Source: Eutrigla gurnardus
Lineage: Eukaryota; Chordata; Actinopteri; Perciformes; Triglidae
DNA length: 64,000 nucleotides
Reading direction: 5' to 3'
Assembly: GCA_963514095.1 (NCBI GenBank)
Contig: OY741268.1
Coordinates: 5,416,001-5,480,000 of the forward strand
The position numbers and the translations under genes were made by a program. This document shows, one piece after another, positions 56,843 to 64,000 of this stretch; positions within the stretch are counted from its first letter, which is position 1; each line of letters opens with the position of its first letter. A model generated the notes under the pieces. It had not been told where the DNA came from. It saw nothing but the letters and a program-made list of their open reading frames with translations, and did no database searches.

Positions 56843-57396
56843 CATTATAACTATGAAATAAGATAAGAAATAAGAAGAAGAAGAAATAAGAATTAACTAC
56901 GTTCGGTTCAAGTTAATGTAATATTCAGCTACTCTTTCTGCAGAAGTGGATGATTCATCTTCTCCAACCTACTCCATAAATCCACCGGCAAGCCACCCAG
57001 GTCCCAGGCAGAGCCTTCCCCGGAGCTGACAACGGCAGGAGGTAACTCCAGATTCAGAGGGAAACAGTGGTTGTGTATTAGACGCAAGAGGCATCACTTG
57101 TGTTTTTGTTGGCCAAGGTTTATAATTTGACTCAAACTGAGCACTTTGTGTTCATTTTTGGAGAGCTTGAAGAGAATGATGTCTACTATAAATGATAGAC
57201 CTACTATGTAGGAGAGAATCACAAACACTGGGGTGAACACCTACCAGAGTTCCATTCTCAGTCACACCTGCTGAATTGGACCTCCAAAGAGTCATCTGAG
57301 CACCACAGTCACAGGATGCCACGCCATACACCTCAAACTACAAAACAATGACCAAAATGTCAAGAGAAAGACAGAGCTTGGCTCTGGACCCACCCA

Positions 57397-57600
57397 TTGT
57401 CCAAAGCAGAGCAATCATTTACTGCAAAACTGTCCCCTAAGTGGTTCGGTCCATACCAAACTGTTGATCCGGTGGGTCCGGTCAACTATGATCGTTCGTA
57501 CTGGAGGACAGTGGAGAGGGGAGAAATGTGGTGTGTCAGGCTTGAAGCCCTGTATCCCTCAGCAAAGGATTTGGATGCGATGGAAAGGAAACGCTCGTGA
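57397..57600 (+). pseudogene. Integrase C-terminal fragment of an LTR retroelement
   Basis: The frame reads FTAKLSPKWFGPYQTVDPVG then PVNYDRSYW, ending in a Lys/Arg-rich tail. 'KLSPKWFGPY...GPVNY' is the GPY/F module found after the catalytic core in Ty3/gypsy-type and related integrases. Nothing of the core survives upstream. The purine tract and putative 3' LTR follow 130 bases downstream, as expected for the end of pol. Confidence 0.65.
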
Positions 57601-57899
57601 ACATTTTTAGAGAAGAAAGTGATGATGATGATTACCTGGGTTCCCCTGCCTCCTCACCGCCTGCCTCTGGAGCCAGATCCCCAACAATGAACTGGCAGAA
57701 CGGACAGCGACCGTGTAGCTTTTTCTAAGAGGGGAGAGTATAGCGATCGGCGCCTTTAAGCAAATAATCCACTAGTCAGCTCAGGAAATACCTATGCAGG
57801 GTTGTGATGAAGCCCCGCCACTGATTGCGGGCAGCACTCATGAACATACAAGCTACATCTACACATTCCTAATAAAACACACACAGTCTTGGATCATTT

Positions 57900-59290
57900 T
57901 ATTAGTGTTGGGGATGTAGCAGGAGCAGATTTGGTTATCAACAGATAATTATTATTGTCAATATGATTATCGGTATTAATAATTATATTTAATATATTAT
58001 CATGATATAATCATGAATAAACGGGGCACCACCCTGGGATCAGGGAAAAGATAACCTAAAACTGTATTCAGTCTCAATATAAAGGTTTTACACTCACATG
58101 CCAATCAATCATCGTGATCATTGGCATAGAAGCATAAAAACAATCGAACAATTAAAAAGGCGTGAAATTTGAGCACTAGCCTTCACAACCTGCTGTTATC
58201 CAGTGACATATACACAACAAGCACAAGAGACCACTAGTTATAATATAATAAGATTTATTAAAATCAGTAATAATGATCACAATCAATAACACTGCAATTA
58301 ACAAAGCCTTATTACCTAACTACCTAACACACAAAGCTAAGCTAAACAAAGGAAGAGACACACGTGGAGTACGTGTGTGTGTGTGTGTGTGTGTGCGTGC
58401 GTGTGTGTATGCGAGTCTGGGCAGAGGAAAGCAAGAGAGGGAGAGATGGCCGGGGGCAGCCACCAGGTGGAGCTATTCCTCACAGCGTTCAGGGGCGGAG
58501 CCGCTGACGTCAGATAGAATAGCGAGAGAGAAAGAGAGAGAGATGGCCAGGCGCAGCCACCAGGTGGAGCTATTTCCCTAGCGTCCGGAGATGGAAACAG
58601 CTGGCGTAGGATACGTGTGGGGGGCGGTGTATGTGTGTGCACATGTTTGTTAGCCGGAACAAAGAGAGAGCAGGGAATGCGCGCGTAATACACGGAGGTT
58701 CAGTAAGCTGTTACCATCACACGGGAGCTCGTGAATGAACTGCCATTTGTTTGGCGGGACCCCGGTCCTTTAACTGATGGTAGATCACTTACTGAGCTCA
58801 TGAATGTGGCCGAGGTTAGGACTAAGGATTAGGACTAGACAGTAAATTATCGAGTAATTCATTAATCGATAGTTGTTTCATCTTATCGATCGATGATCGA
58901 TTAATTGATAAGCGGCAATTCTTCTGAGAAGCTGAATTTCCCTCTGAATAGGTTCCATCTACTGTATATGTAACAAAATGCTATCTTCCTTATGATATAA
59001 AGAAAAATGCAAATCATATTTTGAATAATTTCATTTCAATGCATCAATTTGGTGAATTTTGAGAACCAAAATATGACATATCGTTTCCTGACCAATTTCT
59101 TACAAACTGCTGGTTCTGATACAAATGTTGACATACTAAATGGGGTTGAGGAGTTTAAGCATTCAAGAAAAGATGAAAACAAAAATGACTAAAACACAGT
59201 GCTGAGCCTTTAAACTATTAGTTTATTATAACTATTATTATTAATATAAGTGGGTGACTATTCCTCAGCCTTCCTTGGTGTTTTGGTTTT
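57900..59290. other. AT-rich stretch with a tandem duplication, no gene
   Basis: 58430-58500 and 58520-58590 are diverged direct repeats sharing 'gagagatggcc-gg-gcagccaccaggtggagctatt'. A (GT)n microsatellite lies at 58372-58408. ATCGAT-rich palindromic words at 58850-58910 resemble parts of nonautonomous hAT elements. The plus and minus frames across 58273-58693 are repeat artefacts. Confidence 0.55.
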
Positions 59291-59295
59291 GACTG

Positions 59296-59622
59296 AAGCC
59301 TCGTTCATAAGTCGCCACTCGCCCATCTCTGAGCGACAGCTGTCAATGAATGTGAATGTGTTCTAGCGGAATGTGGGCAGGACAGGCGATGCGATGTGGG
59401 CGGGGACGGAGAGAAAATAATGTAACTTTCTGCGACGCGAGTGAAGTGAGTACCAATCGGGATGTAGAATAGAGATGATTGACAGTTGACGTCAACAGAG
59501 AGTTCCACAGAGAGTTGCCGCTTGAACTAGCCGTCGGCGGCAGTGATTTTTTTTTGCCAGCGAGTAGAATTCAGCGAGAAAGTGAGTGACGGGCGAGTAG
59601 CGACGTATGTGAACGGGGCTAT
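59296..59622. mobile_element. Probable short inverted-repeat element (MITE)
   Basis: The left end 'agcctcgttcataagtcgccactcgccc' and the inverse of the right end 'agccccgttcacatacgtcgctactcgccc' match at most positions over about 30 bp. The body is GC-rich with no protein. No clear target duplication, so the edges are approximate. Confidence 0.6.
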
Positions 59623-59789
59623 ACGCGCCTTCAAACTCACCAGCTGAGGGGGGAAAACAGAACGTTGATGAGCCAAACCAGCCGCGAGGATTTCCTCCTG
59701 CCTCCTGTTTAGGCCTATCATTAGAGCCGCTAGTTAAGACCATTTGCCTTGATAAAATAATTTTGGGTGAACATCAAGACTATGGCGGC

Positions 59790-60012
59790 CTAAATTAGAC
59801 GATGGCGGTGCGCCATAGTCTCGTCAATGTGTGGGAAAACACCACTTCTCGTTTGTGATGAACCCAGAGATGCCTAGTGCGAGTGGTGGTCAAAAGAAAA
59901 CCAAAATGGTGAGTTCGGGGCAGTTCGGCCATTTTTGGTTTATGGTGTGCCGTGGGATTTTTTTTATCTATAAATGTGCTGTGCTTCAAAAAAGGTTGAA
60001 AGACACTTTTAT
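59790..60012 (+). repeat. Possible hAT-type 3' end fragment
   Basis: 'ggtgtgccgtgggatttttttatctataaatgtgc' and 'tcaaaaaaggttgaaagacac' resemble the end of dispersed hAT-type repeats in vertebrates. No matching left end was found. Confidence 0.35.
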
Positions 60013-60014
60013 GG

Positions 60015-62045
60015 CATAAGACCATGGAGATTATTCCAAGTAGGCCTACTGTCACCATTTAAACATTGTGACCATTCATTTCCATTCAATCAGCCTATAT
60101 TTATACATTTGATTAAATTCCAAATGTAATAGTTAATGTCACACTTTATTGTATGAGGATAAATCAAAGCAATAGACAAGGAAGTAAATGGTCATCCATC
60201 AAGCAACTCGTCAAAACCAAAGTCTCAAAGTGCCGTACAAGATATAAATGCACATTTACGAATGCATGTATGCATAAAACGCATGTATGCACAAAGAAAT
60301 ACATGTGCATGCAAAACAAATCCATACACCACAAATTCTTATAGATTTATGAATATATGCAGTAGCCCATATATGCACACAAAAAAGCTGTATAGTAAGA
60401 ACAGGCATGCTTAGTGTAATAAGCACAATATGATAGGTCCAAGTACACTGAAATAACCTTCTAAATATTGCTCTGACCACTCTGCTATTACAGGCCCAAT
60501 TAAACTGAAATAATTTCAAATGTATTGGTTTCTGAATAGTCTGCAGTATGTTCTTCTACGTGATCTTGACTCCTTGCCAACTTCATGTTTATTCAGTGTG
60601 TTTTTTGAAAGGATATATATGGCCAAGTAAGTTAATTATACATACCAGACAACAGTTTCATTTAGATGTGAATAGAAGGAGAAACACACTTACTGTTGAT
60701 CATCATGAAGGACTTGGACATCGACAGGTTTTTGGATATGGTCCTCAAATGGACCAGATGGTGCTGGTAAAAATAGGGACAAAGAACACTAATGTTATAT
60801 TAATATGAATGGGTGCATGTAATATTAATTTTAATCAGCCATGTAAACAGGTTAGTAGGAACATTGTCTTTAAAAAAAACTGGAACATGATGCATGTGAA
60901 GTAAACATGAGAAATGCGGTTCAGTTGAGACAGGAAGCTCTATAAATATAACATATCTTTCCTCCGCTCACATCCATAAACTCCTCTCTAGTGTGACGAT
61001 CATAAAAATCCTTGTGCAGCTCCAGCAGCTGTAAAGACTTTAATATGTGAGTCCAATAAAGGTTTCTTTGTGTCTCCCTCTGGGCAAACGTACATGTTCA
61101 ATACTGTGTGAGAACTATCCTTGAATTAGTGATCAGACATTAAAATTTTAGGCCGTTTACAATCGTAAATAGAGTCATCACATTCTGAACTTATCTGGAC
61201 CCAAAAAGTTTTTCTTTAACATTCAAATCATAGTTTTATTTCAGCTAAATTATTATGATTTTTGGAGGAAACGGCGCACAACGATACCCAATGTCACACA
61301 CACACACACACACTAACACACAGGTTAGTTCCTGTCAGTAATGGCCTCCCGTCTGCCTGCTCCGTCTCATCTATAAATAGATTGAAGTGGAGCGTGAAAT
61401 GAAAAGCCAGTGAACAGCATGAAATGGGACCAAAGTTGGGAAAATGGACATATTTATCCTTTTGTTTTTGAAGAATGCTGCGGAAATAATGGCACAATAT
61501 TTTACATATAGCTGTGCAATCTTCACAAACAGTGCAGATATGATGCTTATTGTTACGCCCTGCTCTTGTTTTACTCAGCTTCATAATGGATCATTGTCAC
61601 TGACTGTTGGAGCTCTCTGCTGTTGTTTCAGATGAGAACGACGACAACAAGCATTATCCTGAAACTAAATGATGACAAGTTTTACTCTCTGGACTGCAGC
61701 GTTTTTGTCAAAGGACCCACATTTGCATACATTTGATTTCCGAGATTTTGTCCTTATTATCTGGCTAAATAGTTGCACTAAAACTATAACATAACAGATT
61801 ATAGCCATAGTTTAATGTCAGTGTTTTTTTTTTTTTAAGAAATGGGTCTTTATCAAGCTGTTACATGAAAAATGTATAACTTCAATTTTGTTTGTATTCC
61901 GCATTTCTGTCACAAATAATTAGACAGCTTGAATCATATCTGTCCATAACTTGACTGACTTTGGCCATCGCAATCATATGCACAGTTTTATTATTACATC
62001 ATTATTGATATGCAACAACACATGGTACTGAATCCATACCATAGA
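60015..62045. other. Stretch with no recognised gene
   Basis: A (CA)n tract lies at 61295-61312. Open frames are short and without domains. Confidence 0.5.
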
Positions 62046-62047
62046 CT

Positions 62048-62165
62048 ATAAGAAGTGGATGCAGTCATTGTAATGTTACCCCTTGGATTGTGGCCGTCAC
62101 CATCTTGGATTTTTTTTGCAACGAGTGAAGGAAGTTACCATATTTGGACTGTGAATCTGACAAAC
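62048..62165 (-). repeat. CCAAGATGGC family fragment
   Basis: 'ccatagactataagaagtggatgcagtcattg', 'gtggccgtcaccatcttgg' and 'gaaggaagttaccatatttggactgtg' are the inverse of the family's 3' signature. Confidence 0.78.
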
Positions 62166-62267
62166 ACAAGCAGTAAGTGATATAACACTCATTTCTACAT
62201 GTATTGATTGATGATGTAATTTTTATGCATCATGATGATTTTAGTTTTTTACCTTTGACCCCAAAAA

Positions 62268-62344
62268 TGTAGTTACTGCACTCTGGTTTTGCATTGCTAT
62301 AAAAGGTTCACATCATAATGCAAAAGCAGAGTGCAGTAACTACA
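62268..62344. repeat. 77-nt hairpin with 28-bp arms
   Basis: Left arm 62268-62295 (TGTAGTTACTGCACTCTGGT...) and right arm 62317-62344 pair at 27 of 28 positions around a 21-nt loop. The size is that of a microRNA precursor, but it could equally be a small palindromic repeat. No expression evidence. Confidence 0.8.
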
Positions 62345-62559
62345 ATGTGTCTGTCTTCTTTCAGCTTTAATATTTTGCTTTTAGTGAATAAAAGTGAACC
62401 ATTTATTTTTTGTATAAGTGTATGTCAAAGTGATAACAACTCTATTCAAAGATTTGTGTATTTTAGACTTGATACTATAAAGTTATGTTATATTTTAGTG
62501 TTAATGTAATTTTATTTCACTTTTTTACTTAATTACTATCTAGATAATAGTTTCCCTAT

Positions 62560-63872
62560 CAAATGACTGAGCTTCTCACCCTATCTCTAAGGGAGACGCC
62601 AGCCACCCTCCCGAGGAAACTCATTTCGGCTGCTTGTACTCACGATCAGGCGCGGCGCTACTATTGGGCCTGGTGGGCCTGGGCCCACCCATTTTAGGCC
62701 TGGGCCCGCCCATTTTGACTCATGCCTACTGATTAGTGAGTGATTTTCTTTCTAGCTGTTCATCCAATAAGCAGCCTGAGGAAAGCTTTGAGTGAAAGCT
62801 TCTCAGCCAATCAGCGGCTTCTACCCCGTGTGGACTACTAAGCCCGCCCACAGGCTGCATCGTCACCAGCAAGTGATCCAATAAAATGAATGACTTTGGC
62901 GCGCAAGCTTTGAGATGAGAAATCAGACAGAACAGACAGACCATGATCCATGAGATAGACACAGACGGTAGCCATTAAATAGACCCTCCAAAGATATAAT
63001 TCCGTTTCAGTCTTGTTGTATGAACGTTCAAAAGAGATAAATGAAGTCAGGCTTACTGCCAAGGTCTTTGTCCGCTTCAGCACTGAGCTGAGGACAGCGA
63101 CACAAGAGCCACACAGGTAGGCTACTGAGTCGCTGTCCTCAGTGCTGAAACAGAGATGAAGGGGAACCCCGTTTTTTTTTTTTTTTTTTTGGCTTATTTT
63201 AATTGGCCCATCCACTTTTCTTGTGGCCCACCCACAATCAAAATCCTGGCGCCGCTAGTGCTCACGATCTAGTTCTTTCGGTGACCCATCCCTCATGACC
63301 ATAGGTGAGGGTAGGAACGAAGATTGACCGTCAGATCAAGCCTTCTGGCTCAGCTCTCTTTTCGTCACAACGGAGTGGTACAGCGAATGCAATACCACCC
63401 CCCCTGCTCCGATTCTCCGGCCAATCTCACTTTCCATTGTTCCCTCACTCGCGACCAAAACCCCAAGGTACTTGAACTCTTTCACTTGGGGTAAGGACTC
63501 ATTCCCTACCTGGAGCAGGCAATCCACTGTTTCCTGCTGAGCACCATGGCCTCAGATTTAGAGGTGCTGATCCTCATCCTGACCACTTCACATTCGGCTG
63601 CGAATCGATCCAGTGAGTGCTGGAGGTCACAGACCGATGATGCCAGCAAGACCACATCATCTGCAAAAAGCAATCCACAGCACACTGAACTGCAAACCCT
63701 CCTCCCCCTGACTACGCCTCGATATCCTGTCCATGAATATCACAAACAGGATTGGTGACAAAGCGCAGCCCTGGTGGAGGCCGACCCCCACTGGAAACAA
63801 ATTCGGCTTACTGCCGAGTACCCGAACACAGCTCTCGCTTTGGGAGTACATTTTCCTGCAACTTAAAATCAC
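62560..63872 (-). pseudogene. LINE reverse-transcriptase fragment (Rex/RTE-like), split by a hAT-like element
   Basis: On the minus strand, RT motifs appear in order but in more than one frame. 'GVGLHQGCALSPILFVIFMD' (within 63657-63872) is the RT region before the active site. A Phe-Ala-Asp-Asp catalytic motif lies at 63656-63667, in a different frame from the piece before it. 'VGNESLPQVKEFKYLGVLV' and 'VVTKRELSQKA' follow (63336-63527). After the inserted element at 62647-63260 the frame piece 'AEMSFLGRVAGVSLRDRVRS' continues (about 62570-62635). This order is that of the ORF2 protein of a fish non-LTR retrotransposon. The N-terminal endonuclease is absent, and frameshifts and the insertion make it dead. 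The clade is uncertain. Confidence 0.85.
62647..63260. mobile_element. hAT-like nonautonomous element inside the LINE (614 bp)
   Basis: The 8-bp duplications CTCACGAT lie at 62639-62646 and 63261-63268. The left end is CAGGCGCGGCGCTAC and the right end reads CACTAGCGGCGCCAGG in inverse, an imperfect inverted repeat. Subterminal 'gggcccaccca'/'tgggtgggcc' words occur on both sides, and there is a T run at 63173-63190. No transposase. Confidence 0.85.
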
Positions 63873-63879
63873 AATTTTC

Positions 63880-64000
63880 TAACGAGTGCCATTATTTATT
63901 TATTTTGTTATTATTTTGTGTGATTTTTGTTTTCCACTTCATTTTCTATGTTTACCTATTGCACTCGGTTGTTAAGTTGTTAAATTATCTTTATTTTTAA
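63880..64000. other. AT-rich end of the window
   Basis: No feature is recognised. Confidence 0.6.

Larger units (their letters stand above)
56747..57895 (+). mobile_element. Decayed LTR retroelement remnant
   Basis: TGTAGTGATCGGTGCCTTTAA at 56747 closely matches TATAGCGATCGGCGCCTTTAA at 57739. The latter is preceded by a purine tract (AAGAGGGGAGAG) as a 3' LTR should be, and AATAAA occurs near 57870. Between them lie an integrase-end fragment and unassignable sequence. Only the first 20-25 bp of the two putative LTRs match, and no target duplication is seen, so the boundaries are tentative. Confidence 0.55.

Overview
This window looks like teleost fish nuclear DNA, probably percomorph. It is AT-leaning and dense in microsatellites. 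It carries fish-type mobile elements: hAT, Tc1-like and Harbinger-like DNA elements, a chromodomain Ty3/gypsy element of the sushi type, L2/CR1-like and Rex/RTE-like LINE pieces, and tRNA-headed SINEs. I see no host gene exon that I would defend. Almost every open frame belongs to a transposable element (TE), to a tandem repeat whose period is a multiple of three, or to chance. The region is best read as intergenic or deep intronic sequence.

Layout. 1-10,600: repeats, including a 27-bp minisatellite (2333-3035), a hAT element with 8-bp target duplications (3873-5749) that contains a Harbinger-like element with TAA duplications (4649-5609), and two copies of one short inverted-repeat element (1242-2004 and 9750-10599). 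10,659-13,471: a DNA transposon with long imperfect inverted repeats, a decayed 390-codon transposase-like frame and a separate cysteine-rich CXC-type segment. 15,686-16,705: a decayed Tc1-like element with TA duplications. 17,700-26,050: interspersed repeats and a gutted LINE, split by a SINE-like element whose internal 41-bp segment has grown into an array of 19 units. 26,780-30,205: a 'CCAAGATGGCGAC' tandem array, a three-level nest of elements, and a TATAG-rich minisatellite. 38,225-39,913: a 1.7-kb 15-bp satellite that is open in five of six frames. 39,920-47,700: a repeat-poor island with stretches that resemble conserved regulatory DNA.

47,713-53,895 holds a nearly complete Ty3/gypsy element on the minus strand. 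It has 456-bp LTRs that differ at four positions by my count, 5-bp CAGAG duplications, gag with a zinc knuckle, and pol with protease, RT, RNase H, integrase and chromodomain. It is broken by a solo LTR in gag (52,004-52,752), a 52-bp tandem duplication and a one-base frameshift in the integrase. The sequence next to its 5' LTR is complementary to the predicted 5' end of its own transcript, which fits self-primed reverse transcription. 55,107-56,068 is another hAT element with perfect 8-bp duplications. 56,450-57,900 has a tRNA-derived SINE and an LTR-element remnant. 62,560-63,872 is a minus-strand LINE reverse-transcriptase fragment split by a 614-bp hAT-like element.

Three themes stand out. 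Insertions are repeatedly nested. Several minisatellites appear to have grown from internal segments of interspersed repeats. One satellite by chance encodes pentapeptide-repeat-like protein on its minus strand. No cellular pathway or operon is present. All functional statements about element proteins rest on motif recognition by eye, without database searches.
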